A stretch of DNA of 64,000 bases from Malurus cyaneus samueli (GCA_009741485.1 CM019236.1:58397797-58461796); one strand, 5' to 3'; positions 25,898 to 40,533 are shown, counted from the first letter of the stretch. Numbers and translations are program-made. Notes: generated by a model not told the origin, from the letters alone.

Positions 25898-28800
25898 CTT
25901 AAAAAGATATGAAAGAGAGTGAAATGGTCAGGGGATGTACAGCTGAGTGTACTCTTGAGCTGTCAGATATGACAAGGGCTGCAGGGAGGTGTGTGATATG
26001 CAGTTCCCATCCTTACCTTTGTTGCTGTTACACAAACTGGAGATAAAACAGTCTAAGTGGGGTCAGTGCACCAGGTCTACTCCAGGACACAAGCATGTCT
26101 CTCATGCCTAGTTGGTTTGTTGGCGGAAACCTGCATTAGGTTCAAAGTTTATCTGAGTCATGTATTAAAACTGTCCATATCAGAACTCAAATGTCCAGCC
26201 CACCAGTAGGATCAGGGTATCAACTCTGCTGTTGATATAAAACTTCTCACCTCATCCCACCTTAGTAAAGGCCATCCTGCTAAGTATCAGGCTGATGATC
26301 TCTGTTGCTGATGCCACCTTGGTTCTGGAAGAAACAGCAAATGTTGGGAGAAAGACACTGATGAAAAGAGAAGTGAGGAGTTCAAAGACATTGAACTCCT
26401 GACGGCACAAAGATGCCACTTGACCAGCCTCTACTGGGGTGTCCTGCCTCATCTTGCTCAATGGCCCAGGGGCTGCATCTACTCTGGGGCTGCCTGTGCT
26501 GAACCTGCCACTCAGGGCTCTGGAGTGCTGCAGAAGCTGCAGGATTTCTCCATGGGGCAAGCAGATTGGGATCTCACAACCAGAGCAATTCATGAATTCT
26601 GCATAACTAAGCAGCACCCTGTGCTTTGCAACATTTTGCATCCTCTTTGAAGGATCACATACTTGTTCACAAATAAAACAATGCAAAAAAAATCATTTGC
26701 AGAATGACAGATTCAATTTCTGTTACCTCTGTAAAATACTTCTTTGAGAATTGAATGTGCATAATTTTCTAATGATCTTCATGTGTTTTAATAGTAATAA
26801 TTAATTTTCATCAGAAATCAGTTCACAGAGTTAAAATATTCGGATGATGAATTCTAATCTATGCATGTCAGTATAGATTTTTAAAATATGCAACGTATTT
26901 TTAAATGAGCAGCAGTACTGCTTTCCTTGAGGATAATCATAGAGATGAAACTGATCAGACCCCTAGTTAACTTGTTACTGCACAGCAGATATTCCCAAAG
27001 CTGAAACCATGTTTGAATTTCTGCTGAAAGACGATTGGTGAGAAGATCTATTGTTTGAAGTCTGCCTTGATTGTAGGCATTGCATACAGCATCAAGAAAT
27101 ATAAACCTTTTAAAGGCAATTTTTTTTTCTACAGCACTGGATTTTCAGATGTATAAGCTTTCTTTGGAAAAAAAAATGAAACAAATCCAGCATGTGTCTG
27201 TGACCCTTTCCTCACATGTAAGTTAGAGTACCAGTACTAGGAAAGGAAGTTTACTTGCTGCTCTCTTCCTCCCAGAAGTCACCTGCCTGTGACTCCACCC
27301 TGTATTTCCTCTCTTGAGGTTTGGTTTCCCCGGGTGCTCCTCCCTCTGGTCCTGCCATGAGGAAGATCCAATGCTTTGATTCTTTCTTTCTTTGATTCTT
27401 ACTGTTGGCACAACATGCCATTAATTAATTTTTTCCTCAAAAGCTGTGCATACACAGATTAGTCCTGAATCTCAATATTAGTCCTGCAGCAACCTCCCAC
27501 TTGCACTCCAAGCCATGCAACAGCTGCAAATAGTGGATGCTCGGTTTCACTGTTATTATAATTTGAGATTGTTAATCAAAGCCACATCTGTTTGAGGGTA
27601 AAAAAAATCCTCATCTTGAAAGAGTAAAGAGAGAGGGAATATTCTTTCTCACTGGCTAGAGTTACAGCTGTCTGCCTTTCTGTCCCAGTTACAGCAGTAA
27701 AAGCGTGTGGTGGTGGATCCCATCTGTGTACACTCAGCCAGCTGTACATGGAGCAGAAAGCCATCAGAAGACTGTCAAGCTTGGCCTCACTTCCCTGAGA
27801 GGATGAGGGTCTGTTTTAAATAAATCTTGTAGTGTCAAGAAGTTATTGCCTCAATTTGTGAGGCTCTAAGATAAAGCCTGTCCTAAAAAGAAGGGGAAGA
27901 ACAGCATCTCCAGTATTGCTAGCTGCTGGCTCTTTGGGAATGACAGACCTCTCGTGGTGTCTACATACACCCCTTTCTCTTTTAAATTTACTTTCTGCCT
28001 AACTCAGAGGTCTAAACATTTTTGCTGTTTATTCACTCTAGCACTGACTTTTCAACATAACCTTTTATGTTGGTTTTACATTTTGCATATTGCAAGATAG
28101 GTGCTCAGTGAAATGGTAGTTTCCCTTAAACTAGAATAAATGGATGAGACTGCAAAGCAACAAAATTTGTCCTTTCTTGTGAACATAAGTGAAATGAAAT
28201 AGCAGAATCAAGCAGGTAGCCTATTTCCACCCTGTGAAAGAAATAGAAGTATATTATTTCAACTTATCTTAAGTATATGATTTCAACTTATCTTCTACAT
28301 CAATTTTTTCCTTGGTCTTCTGTATCCCCATGTAAAGCAGCAGGGAGGAAGGCAGGGTCAAAATATGCAAGTCCCCCAATATCCCTCCAATTTTACTTTA
28401 TCTGAGACCTCAGCCTTCAGGTAATCTGCTCACAAAAACAAAGAAAGTGTGAGGTTCCTTTTTTGTTTTCTCTGAAGATGGAGAATAATGTTCAATCTGG
28501 AACCCTCATGTGATGCTCATTGTCACATTACCAGTGTGACAGGTCATCACATGTACAGCTCTTGCAGTTTTTCTCACGTTCACAACTCTACCTAACATGT
28601 TATATATTTTTCAATAGCTATGTATCAATCAATAATTTCTATATTATCCCCTTGATCACCTAGGATATAAACTTTAATACACTGTACATTAATGTCTTGA
28701 ACTTCATCAGGCAGCAAACATTTGAAGTAGAATGTTGGCATATGTTTAGCATTGTAGATACGCATCCATTTCATTAGTAAATAATGGTAAATGTTTAATT

Positions 28801-29120
28801 TTTTTGCCTATAAAATCCATAAATAGAAAAGAAATTATTTTGAACTTATAAATGCCAGGCAGGTCTTATCAGCACAGATAACATACAAGAAACCAAAAGG
28901 GTGACAATTTTAGCTAGTGAAGGAAAAAATAAAGAATGGCAAAATCAGGAATTATTGCTTTTTCCATCCTGAAACGGTGGAGTAAGAGCAACAGACATCT
29001 GGACATAGTCCAGAGGCATTCCTGGCTCAGAAATGAACATTTCCTCATTTCTAATGCCAGTTACATTCACTTGCCCTCAGTTTTTTGGGGGAAGGGGAAA
29101 CTAGGGAGCAGGAGAATGGC
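25898..29120. other. Non-coding stretch with a GC-richer block and a tandem duplication
   Basis: The block 25980-26650 is visibly GC-richer than its surroundings and opens frames on both strands (26252-26686 minus, 144 codons; 26420-26650 plus, 76 codons). I recognise neither product; an unclassified old repeat is possible. At 28247-28294 a 24-base unit is duplicated in tandem with one mismatch. Confidence 0.5.
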
Positions 29121-29275
29121 AAAAAAAAAATATAGAAAAATAAAAGAGAAAAAAAAAACCAAAACCCACAAACTAACAAACAAAAGCCCCAAAACCAACA
29201 AAAACAACAAAAAAAAACCAACTAAAAATTAACCAAAACCAAGAAAGAAACAAAAAAACCACCAAAATCCCAACA
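29121..29275. repeat. A-rich (CAAAA)n-like simple repeat
   Basis: About 155 bases dominated by A with CC, CAAA and CAACAA words. It yields a Lys/Asn/Thr-rich tail to the open frame 28936-29232, which is therefore not a gene. Confidence 0.92.
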
Positions 29276-30334
29276 AGCCTGGCAGCCATGTTCTCACAAT
29301 CCTACAGTATTCTTTTTAAGCTCTGAATAAGTTTGTGTTCTGATCATATTCATTTGTTAAGGCAAAGCTCCTGCTGTTGGGAATTCTACCTCTGAAATGG
29401 TTATTACCATTTTGCTAAAGGCAGCTATTACTCTAGTTATCTAAAGACAAGGAAAGACAAGACCCTGCAAAAATGAGATTTTAATCACTGTGTTGTTTTA
29501 TTTGATACCTATTTTAATCATTCCCCCTCACCCCCTGAGCCTTATTTTTATTAAATTACAAAATATAAAAAGGATTTTGAGACCTCCAAGCAGTTTCTGA
29601 CTTAAACTTTTGAAGTGAGATACTGTAGAAGGAAGCACCTGGAAAAATACTGCATTGCAAACCTTAAAGCTCCTTTTAGGCCTAAAATTTTTCTGTCTTT
29701 ATAGAAATGTATAGTAATTTACCAAACAGTCTTACAAAGTACATAAACAAATACTGCTTAACTGCAAGAAGATGAGTTTGCCATCTGCAAAAAAACAAAA
29801 GTAGGCATTTTGTCTTAGCATGCTGTGTAGCTATGTTTATGATTCTTCTCTTACAATGGTTTCAGAAGAGCTTTGTTAGCATGCCTATGTGATCTTTTTG
29901 AACCCACACACCACTCATTGGTTCCTTAACTTTTCATTTACCTTTTTTCTGACTCTTTCTGATAGCTGGATGTTGTCCTTTGTCACCACTAGACAAACTC
30001 CCCATGGAACTGTCTTTCACCAAATACCATCAACACAGTAACATAACGGCGCAAGATAAAATGAGAAATATTCTAAACTACAGGGAAGTACAACACTCAG
30101 CATGTTCATTTAAAAATTGATTCTGATGTATCCAGAAGCTAAAATTTCTCAGCTTGGGAAAACCTAAACAGGAAGAGATATGATCTAGAATTTGAGACAA
30201 TATTTTAGAAGATATGTTTTATGGAATGAACACTTCTTTGTCCCAATCCCCATATTAGCAATGTGCAAATTGCTGTTTGCACTGCATGATGGATTAACTG
30301 AAATTCTTTAGCATTTTTAATAATTAAATTATAT
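29276..30334. other. Non-coding stretch, no gene seen
   Basis: AT-rich single-copy-looking sequence. No repeat family or open frame of note. Confidence 0.6.
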
Positions 30335-30380
30335 ACAGATATTTTATATATTATATATATATAAATATATATATACATAT
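30335..30380. repeat. (TA)n-rich tract
   Basis: Alternating TATATA with occasional AA, TT and C interruptions over about 45 bases. Likely an unstable microsatellite. Confidence 0.85.
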
Positions 30381-33300
30381 CTCAGACTGATTGCCTGCTT
30401 TTTCATGATAATGGAGCTACATGGCCACATGATTAACACCCTGTCCCTGATAAATATTTTTTCCTTACAAGAAATCCAGCTCCATGAAGGGTAGAATAGG
30501 GCCTTGCCGACATCTCTTTTTTGAAATGTTTTTCTCTCTGTGGTTTTGTGTGTGACAAAAATAGGTACAATGTAATAAAATGTACTATAGTATTCCAGAA
30601 ACACAATGTGTCAGATCAGAAGTTTTTTTTTTTTTCTAAATAGTGCCATTCGTGTAGATTTTGTGCAGCATTTCATATGTTCATTATGGGAAAACGTGAA
30701 TTATAATGAGGGAAAGGATTTTCAGTAAAACTGGAGGACATAAGGAGCAGTCTGAAGAGAATGTAGAATGGGAGAATACAGGAGCCAGGACTTAAAAACA
30801 GAGCTGTTAGGTGTTTGTCTTGGCATTCATCCTGTTTAATAGAGTCAGTAATGACTAAATGAGTAATGGCATGAAACATTGTAGGACATTCTTAAATTGC
30901 CTAGATCCAGTACATTAATGAAGGTTTAAAGATCAGAATGTTACACAGCCCCGGGGACAAGTGGAATAAACGGCAGCAGTTGGGTGAAGCCTAAGACAGG
31001 GGATGTCCCTTCCAAATCTGTCTGCAGTATGTGAAATACATGAACATTTTAAACCCAGGGCTGGAATGGAATAGAGCATGGCAGTCACTCAGCTGTGTTT
31101 GGACTTCCAGTACTAACCCCATGACACCAAAGTAATTTTCTTCTTTCCTTCCTTGTTATTCTTGGGAAGATGTCTTTCTTTGTATAAGAAAATTCACTCT
31201 TAGTAGTAGCAAAAAACAGATGTCATCCATACCAAGGCAACTATCTCAACAGTTTTCAGAATAGAAAATCTAACATGTGACAGTCTATTAGTGATACTGG
31301 ATATTTAAATCATACTAAAGTTTACAGCCAAAGTAATTTGCTTCAATGATATTGGAATTTGTTGCCTTTCATGGAATGAATGCTGCCTGTAAAGGAGAAC
31401 AGACTCAGTTCTTCACAAAATCCTGGCACTAGGAATATTGCTCTAGGAAAAAAACAAGAATGCACCCCTATAATAAAGGACTAGAAAAATCTACCATTCC
31501 CATTTACTTTATTGTGCAGTTCAATTGTTACTGTAATTATCCTGAGTATCGTCCACGGTTATAATCATCAGTGATTTTAATTTTAAGCACAGCTATAATG
31601 ATAATTCATCATTATTTACATTCCCGTATGTTTGGTAGACTGTGCAACATCAGAGCTGGGCAAAATTAGCCTTTCTTTCTATTTTGTCACCATCCCTTAT
31701 CTTTCCACGTATTAAAACAGAAGTTTTTCCTGTAATGGAGGGAAAATTAGTTATAATTGTAATTCTGTAAAGGTAAAGTAGATTTATCAGATTAATTAGA
31801 AGATCAAGGTCAATGACTGCAGAGACAGGCTGATGTGAAATGACTGAACTTTTTGTTTGCTTCTTTGTTGTCCTTTATTTCTTCCCCTCCTGAGAATGGA
31901 TATTCATCTGGGAAATGTTGACAGAAGACTCTCCCAGGAATGACATACTAAACTCTAGGTCTGAAATGCTGACACATCAATTAATAGGAATATCCTAGAG
32001 ACATGCACAAGCTTACTTTTACAGGACACTTCTACAGTCTAGCTAGTGAAGATGGGGAGATAGATAGCGCTAAAAGCATGCTAAGAAACTTTTAGTGCTC
32101 TGTATATTTTGGTGTACTCAGTGGAGTTCATGCTTATGGGTATTGACAGGGATGGCTACAAGCAAAGTTAATTAATTTGCTGATTTCCTATAGACACATA
32201 CTTAAGATATCTCTGAGCATGAAATGAAAAATTTCATGGAAGGTTCATGGCCATTATCAACCATTGTCTTCTTTGGGACTCTTGTTAACACCTAAGATAA
32301 CACTAGCTACTGTCCCATCGTCTGTCTGTTAGTTGTATGTGCCTGCTAAAACATTAGCCAGGTAAACTGGTTTAGCAAAGTACCCTATATTTTCCTATTG
32401 CAAGAAATTATTTTCAATATTTATAATGTTTTAAAATTCAAGCATTTTCACTTAGATTTTATATGCAGATTCCACTCATTTATACTTCCTTCTTTTTCCC
32501 TTCAGATAGTGGTTAGATTTTTCTGAATGTGAGTTAGCAGGAATATGCACTGTTTGTCCTCTTAGAAATTGCAGTGGCTTATCTGATTCTCCCAAGACAT
32601 TCTGATGTGAGGTTATCTCCAGGCTTCGATGATGAGTATGCCATTAATCATATCCAAGAAAACTGTCCTTTCCTGGATAAAGCTCTCCTGCCTTTTTAGG
32701 ACTTAATCTGTGGGACATAGAAAACTGCCATCAAGCACGGTGATGGGAACCAGGAAAGTATCTCATTTGGATTCATTATAAAACTGCAGTAGAATCTATT
32801 TGCATGCCATTGCAAAAAAAAATGGCAGGGCAATACTATTCTACTATTCCCTTTAGAGAAATGTTCAATGGGAGTAGTTTTCTGTTTCAATTTTCATTGA
32901 ATCTTCTCCCTGGAGGTTGAAGGTTTGGTTGGGGAAGTTACTAAACATTTTGGTATTTAGGGTCCAATAGCTGAAGTATCTATTATGAATTTTTTTTTTG
33001 CATGAAGGCAGACAAGAATCCTTTTAAGAGAAATAGAGCTTGAAAAGTGAAATTCCTCATACAGTAAGAAAAAAAATAGAACTTGAAATAGAAATTTCAT
33101 CAAATTTTGAAACATTGTCAGTTCTTTCATATATAGTTGTTTCTATTCAGTGGCATGTTTATTGTTTCTTTTACATTGCAAGGTGTAAATTTCATTTGTT
33201 CATTTTCATTTGATAAAGTACAGGATACTGCAGATGATAAATGCTATATTCTAGCAAAAGTATGACCAGTGTAACTTGCTCTAAAAGGTCTAAAAACTTG

Positions 33301-35087
33301 TCAGTTATAACTACTGTGTGTCTATGAAGAGATTAATTTTCTTTTCCTGAAATGCCTTACTTGATACATCATTTGCCTTTGAACAGCAAAACAGCAGCGG
33401 CAATCCAGGGAATCCATGAAGGTCATAATGGAGAGCAGAAAATCAACAAGTTTGCAAAATATAGCTAACCAAATCTGTCCTTTTTCTTTGTTCTTGGTGC
33501 TTATCTTGTGATTTAATACACATGATAATACCAGCTCTGTACTCAATGGTCATGAAAAACCAAACTAATACTGAATTATTTTCTTTTTAAAGCCCATGGT
33601 ATTTATTCACCTATCAAATTTCCTTAGACCTTTGTTAATATGGCAGACAACCTAAAATCTATTAACTATTCAGAAATAAGCTCAATCCATAGAGACAGAG
33701 TGCTTATTTTCTGTGATAGTGTTATTCAATTTCCTTGCTACCTGCTCATCTCCTTCCCTTGATTCATGTTTCTTTGTGGTGCGCTTGTAGGCAAAATGCC
33801 AAAAGAATATGAACTTCAAAGCACTACTTTTTCCCTTACTGTTTATCACAATTGTTTTTTGTTTTATGAATGATTTAGTACTCTTCATACCAGGATTTGC
33901 TATGACCATGAAAAAAACAGTCTTTAAAAAACATTATTAATTTATTTAGTTCATCTGCCTGTAGATGTAGGTTAGTACAGGGATAGCACTTCCAGGAAAA
34001 TGCAGGGATAGTGCAGTTATTTTTCTTTTTTTTACTCACGCAGAACAGGTACATTTATTTTAATATAGAATATGCTGTTGAGAAGTCAATCGCTCATTAT
34101 GTGGGTTCATAATGCATGTTGTGTTTCCTGATGCAGCTCATCTTTATCACTCAAGATTTCTGGGTTTTGTGTATCTCATGCTCATGAAGAAACAAAGGAT
34201 CACGTCCAACCTAGAGGCCTCAAAACATCAATTTTGGACACCTCTCCCCTATTACATCTCTTTCCCAAACACTCAATGGTTTCAATGATACATATTTGGA
34301 AATTTAGATTGCCAAATTCAACCTCCCTGTTACAATTTTTAAAACACATTTTTTTACACAGAATTTTAGGTGGAAGTGTAATAGATACTTAGTTTATAAC
34401 TGTGTCCCCCTATTTTTTCTGGTTCCTACTTTACATGATTTCCAAACTGATGCCTATTTTATCCATGCTTTTGCTGCTCTATCTGAGGTAGAAGCCGCGG
34501 GCTGCGCAGACAGACTTGTGCTTGTTTCCATTTGTGCTTTGTGTCTCTTTGAGATTGGTTAGAATCAAATCATTATTTTAAAATTACAGAATACCATAAT
34601 GCTCTTGTTTTCTCATGGATGTGTTTAGAGTGTAATCAAGTTTTGTTCTTGTCAGTAAAATCTGACCAATCAGACTAAACATCTTAAGTAACATTTTCAG
34701 CCTTTTTCATTTTTAAGTTAGCATTACTTAAAATTATATTTACTATTAAACTGATTTGTTCAAGAGATAATCTATTGCTTTCAAAAACTTACTGGGTTCT
34801 GGCTGGACAGAGACCAACATCCATCTCATTAAGATCTGTTCTTTGGTTAGCATTGGCAGTTCTTACCCTCTCATTGAAAGCTGAATGCTTTGTCTTTTAA
34901 TCTGTTCACTGCTTATTTTTTTGTGATGATGTACAATCTGTCTCTTTTATTCCAGAAATCCTTTCCTCAAGTAAGGTTTTTTTGATTAGCAAGGATAACA
35001 CAAGCTGATCAGTATTTTCAGTGACAGTGCTACTAGCTAAAGGGAATGAGATAAATTATCATCAATTCAATACTAGTTTAGGTTGAT
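30381..35087. other. Non-coding stretch, no gene seen
   Basis: The part 31500-31830 is AT-rich with repeated TAAT/ATTA words and reads like conserved non-coding sequence, but that cannot be tested here. A small CpG cluster around CCGCGGGCTGCGCAG (34495-34511) stands out. No gene recognised. Confidence 0.5.
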
Positions 35088-35222
35088 AGAATCACAGAAT
35101 GGTTTCTGTGGGAAGGGATCTTAAAAAGTCATCTACTTCCAATCACAGACAGGGACACCTTGACCTAGGACAAATTGCCCAGACCTCCATCCTACCTGGC
35201 CTTTAACACTTCCATGGATGGA
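35088..35222 (-). mobile_element. CR1 LINE fragment (3' part)
   Basis: AATCACAGAATGGTTT begins the complement of the CR1 3' terminus. It is followed by GGGAAGGGATCTT, a CAGGGACACC block and CTGGCCTTTAACACTTCCA. This is a minus-strand copy of about 135 bases, moderately diverged. Confidence 0.92.
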
Positions 35223-38200
35223 AGTATTTATACGAAATGTATAAAAAAAGTCTTAGCTTTTAGCAAACATGGCAGCATAACAAATGAAACTAGTATTCTA
35301 AAAATTGGAGTTACTATAAGTTAATTTGAAATCTCAACGAATTCAATGCATTCAGATGTGAGCAAGATCCATCCCTGGATCTCAAATAAGTAACACATGA
35401 CTCTAAAATGCCAAATTATTTTGACTAAGTTAAGCAGTCAGAATAATGTACCTGTAAAAAGCCACAAAATATCTGTCGTTATGACAAGAGAAGGCAAGAT
35501 CCAGACATATACAAGCCCACTAGCCTGATCTCAAAAATATTCAGAATTTGTATATTTGTATGCAAATCTTGATGAATGTTGATTTAAGACCTTTGGGGGG
35601 GGAGGGGGAAGGGAAAGAAACCTGTTACATGAACTCTGTAGCAGAATTATGTTATGTTAACTTGATATTTTGCTTTGATGTCTTGTGGACAATAGGACTT
35701 CACACAGTTTAAGCTACTTAGGTTTGTTTAAGCACTTAAAATAGCAAGACAAGCAAAATTGGCAATGAAGTTGGAAAGAATAAGCTTTAGTAGATGACCT
35801 GGAAAGAATTTAACTTAATAATGATGCTGAAATAGCAGATAATTTGCCTAAATGTTCTAGTGACAATTCTCAAGGTTGAAGCTGGAGACATCCATTGTAA
35901 CAGAACGAAAGAAAATTTGGATTATCTCAAAAGTTGGAGCCAAATGGATGAACAGAACTAAAATCTATTAAAGAAGTGCAAAGTAGTTTCTAACTACCAA
36001 CATTGTACAGAAAATTTAATGCAATAGATTGAAAAAAAAAAAAAAACCAGCTGCAGTGGTTGCAGAATTACTGTCAACCACGAGTATGTTGATGTGAAGA
36101 ACATAGGTGAGACCATAGAATGATTTGGTTTACATACTCCATAAAATAATGAAAACTATTAACCTCACAGTAAAAGGAGCTGGTGAGACCCAGACATTCC
36201 TAATAATGATCGTGGACACATTCTTTTGCCATTAATTAATAGTGCAACTGAAAATCTGGGGACAGGAATTGAAGGTAAAATGAATGGAAAGATGCCCAAT
36301 AAAACAAGGCTCAGATGGCACAAGCACAAACCAGTGGCTGCTATGAACAGTTGAAGGAGCTTTGCACTGCAAAAATGCCAGGGCAGTGAGCTTCAGAACA
36401 CTCTGTTTACAATACCAGGAGACACAGATGAATGGCCTAGAAGGATCTTTTCTGTGCTGAGACTTCTAGGACAATTTCAGAACAGCCACTGTTTTCCATA
36501 TAACTGAATTAGCCCAAAGTTCCTAACCAGAGATATTGTTTTTAGATAGCGTACAGTCTAGCTAATTTCAACATTACTTCACTAAAATTCATAACCTGTA
36601 TTGATGCAAAGATTATTTATGGAAAAACATTAATAACAATATGAGCTAAAAGTTTCCTTTGGATAATGAAGTAATATTTTATATTTATTTTCCTCTTTAA
36701 TTTCACATTTCCAATACTGAGGAAACTAGCATAGGCATGATTTAGAACTGTGGTGAGGTATGGACTAAGGGAATGTCCTTTCTTCTTTCCTATTTTTACT
36801 TTTAAAGATGAAGCGTTCTGAAGAGCTCTTCCTGCCAGAGAGCTGTTGCAAACTGAATGTTGAGATTGTGTCACAGGTACAGACATTAAAGTAATTTTGC
36901 TATCTTTCTCTACACAGGTTAGCACAATGCCACAGAGATGAAACATAATTTCACAGAAAAGCAAAAAAAAACTTATTTTAATTGAGTTTGGAACGTTAAA
37001 CTAAAATTCTTTCTTAAAATAAAAAAAAAAAATCTTCAAGTAGAATTTTTCAAAGATCTTGGAAAGTGATTTTTAATATGACCTCATTAAAGAAAATAAT
37101 CTGTTTCTCACTTTAGTTGCGTTTAATCTTCGTGATACAAAGCTGAGCCTCAGAAATATTTCCCATATTTTCCTTTCCCCTTTTAAATTTGCTGCCCTTT
37201 TCACCTGATTAATACATGATTTGACTCCAATATATAGAGCATTAGGAAAAAAAAAAAAAAAAAGAGGAAGAACAGGAAAAAGTTTACCAGTGACTAAAGA
37301 AACAAAGGGGAAAACTTTTAGATCTTTATTTTTCAAAGAGAATGTAACTTAAACCACTTGATTTTCCTTAAACATGAATTTGGGTTTTACAGATTTGCTC
37401 AATTCATACTTATAATCTTATTAAAATCCCTGGGAGCTTCAGAGACAGTATAGTCCTAAGGACAAAACGATGCCCTCAATTGCTTCTATGTATTAAGGTC
37501 TGAATTTGCCCCTGAATGTCAACATTAACTCTAAAGTTCTCATTTAACATTATGTCAGATTTGGAATTAATGTGATATTTGCACCCTTTTCTTTTTTTCT
37601 AATTTTTCCTTCAAGTGAATTGTTGCTTAGTGGCATTTGTGTATTGTGGGGAAAAATTAAAACATTTTCACTAAAATCGAACGTGTAAAAGACAGAAGAT
37701 GGTTGACTTGAAGTGGATCTAAAAATCAGAGCAGACCGTAACTAGGATGGAATCGCCCTGAGTAAGAGTGCCTGAACTTTACAGCTACTAATTATAAATC
37801 AAATTATATCGATGGGTCCCTGTCTACAAAGCTAAAGAAGCATTTCTCCAATTCTTTCAATTCTAGATCAAGCTCTTGTAACATATAAGTTCTCCAGGGA
37901 TGCAAGTGAAAGGGGAAATGTGTTTTTTTTCAAGGGTTCCCTTCTGACACAAATCCCTCTGGGCCAAAAAAAAGAAAAAAGAATTTATAAGCAATCAACT
38001 TACCCATCATTAGTCATGGGTAGGGAATACACATGACAGCTAGGGAATTTTGTTACAATAACTCTAGTTTACTAAAACTGTGCCAAAAAGAAATTATTTC
38101 CTGCTTTGTAATAAAATTAATTCTCCACAAGTATGCAGATCACCATGAGAGTTTTTCAGTATGATTCAGCTTTCAAATCTCAAGATCCAAAAACAGGCTC

Positions 38201-40533
38201 CAGGTTGCTCTATTTAAACTGTCAGTGTCATAAATCTTAACGATTAATTAAAATAAAATATAACATTTCCTGCAAATAAAGTCAAAGTGTGCCATTCTAA
38301 GGCTACGTTTAGAGATTGTGTCATTCTGACTCTAAAGGCAGAGAGAGAGAAAACAGTTTCCTTACATGTAGTTACTACACAGTCTAAATGATTTAAAGAG
38401 TGTGTCTTTGACATGGATACAGATATCACAATCAGATCAAATGTGCACGAATGAGGTTATGGTCTCTCTGCCAGGCTGTTCCTCAACAGCCAGGATAAAA
38501 ACATGACTTTAGATTGTTAGTGAGTGCAATGGAGATACCTGAGTCCCAAAGATAGTCTAAAGATCTCTAAGTGTTGCCATCACAACATTTTAACCAGGGT
38601 AATCACTCTTATCTACATAAAGCCACCAAATATGCAAGTACTTTTCATTGTGCAGAGTACATAAAATATCAGGCCACTTACAAGATTAGGCAAGCCATCT
38701 ACCACAAGATTCCTGTCTGATAATTCTGTGTGAGAAAGTTGCTAGATCGATTTTTTGTGCATGAGAATGTTGTAGTAAAGGGAAGATCTCTTATACAACC
38801 CTAGGTTTACCACTTGTTAACTTTTCCTGCATTGTGTGTTTGCACAATTATTTTAATTATTTACTAAAAATAAAAATATTGTTGTTGTAGACACAGTATG
38901 TCTCAAAGTGGATAGAATTACAATATTTTGAGCAATGCATAAGAACATTTGATCAAAGAAATGAAAGTACCCTCAAGAGACCTGTACTCTGTCTGATGTA
39001 TTTTTCAGAGGAGTCCCTCTTTGAGAGTGCTCTGGACTATTCTGCATTGTGTGTATGATTTGATTAAAGCTACCTGCAAACTAATGAGAGGTGACTCCTC
39101 ACTACTGGCATGGTGCCATACACCACCTGTCTCTTTTGTCATGTCTCATATGTTGTCTTGGAGCTCACTATATGCCCAGAAAAAGAATGCCCCTAGATAA
39201 AAAGCAAGTTGCTTCATACATCTGTAAATAATGAATGTAACATATGTGAGGCTGAATGACAGTAAACAGAGCAGGGAATCTGAACTTATTTAAACTCATA
39301 TTACACTAGATATTTAGATTGTGACATGTATCTTACTGTGTTGTACTTCTTACTGTTAAGATATGTGATTGTCAAAAGTCATTCATATTTTTCTGAGATA
39401 TAGAAAGAGCATTTTCTTAACTTAGTTACATCCCTCTGGGACTTCTCCAAAATGCTCCTACTGTAAGACAATGCTCAGATGGGAATAAGATCTTCTGACT
39501 AGTCAAGTAATAAAAAGGTTGAGGTGAAGATGTGACAGCACTGTACATTATCAATTTTTTATTGCATAATTCATAATTCCTGCTACAATCTATGAAGCAC
39601 GGATTCATAGAAGTCAAGTTGAAGTGTTTAGGTCCATGGTTAGTTTAGACTGTATTTCTCCATTCCTCAGGAGAGCTGGTGTCCTTTCTCTTTACATACA
39701 CCTTTTTTTTTTTTAATATTATGATAAACTCATTTACTCACTTTCAGAGTCTCTGTGAGTATGTGTGTGTGTGTGGGCAGAGGGGTATGAATATGGTGAT
39801 ATTATTAAGTCTTCAATTATGTCAGTTATTAAATGTCAGCTTCTCGTATTTTCAACCATCTAAAGACATCTGTTGATGGCTGTGTAAGTGATGGCAATAA
39901 TTACAGAAAATAAGGGTAATTTCTGCAATTTGGAAGCAAAATTTTCTGAGTTCAGATGTTCCCATAGGGTTTTGTTTGCATGCAAAGTAGGTATAGTAAA
40001 TAGACCCATTCTGACTTTGTAGGTGACTGAAAACTGAAGTAGCTAGACTTTAAGAATCTGATTTCAGCCGAAGTGACCCTTTGATTTTGAAGAGAACTAA
40101 GACATGTACAAATACTGGATTCATGAACCCATCATTAATATGTCAGTGCAGACTTCTTGCATGTATTTAATTATAGATGAAGGGAGGGTAGTTGAAAGAA
40201 AATAGTCTATCTCTGTTTAATTAATTGCATATAGATAAACATACATGAACATATATACACCAATGTACAGACATTTATCATTTTCCCTTCCCTCAAATAC
40301 ATATGCAAGCATGGATTTTGTTCTTTAGGTTCTAAAAGTTATGAGTCTTCCAAAATTACCTTTGAAATCTCTCTATATGAAGACTATCTAACTTTAAAAT
40401 GACACTTACACACTATACTTCATTATTAAATAATTGTATTTTAACTGACCTTTTGAATCAATGAGACTACTAGCTGGAGAGCAATAAAATCTGATTGGGG
40501 CTTGACACAAATCTTGAGCTGAACAGATTGTGT
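35223..40533. other. Non-coding stretch, possibly with old diverged repeat sequence
   Basis: 35595-35613 is a G-rich run (G8, A, G5, AA, G3) that could form a quadruplex. The part 35740-36480 has words seen in old CR1-like LINE 3' ends (GATGACCTGGAAAG, GCTGAAATAGCAGATAATTTG, GCTGGTGAGACCCAGA), but similarity is weak and I do not call an element. A-runs lie at 36031-36044 and 37247-37264. No gene recognised. Confidence 0.45.

Noticed and set aside
35740..36480. Possible old CR1/L3-like LINE remnant
   Set aside because: Only scattered word similarity; no terminal repeats or continuous alignment visible by eye.
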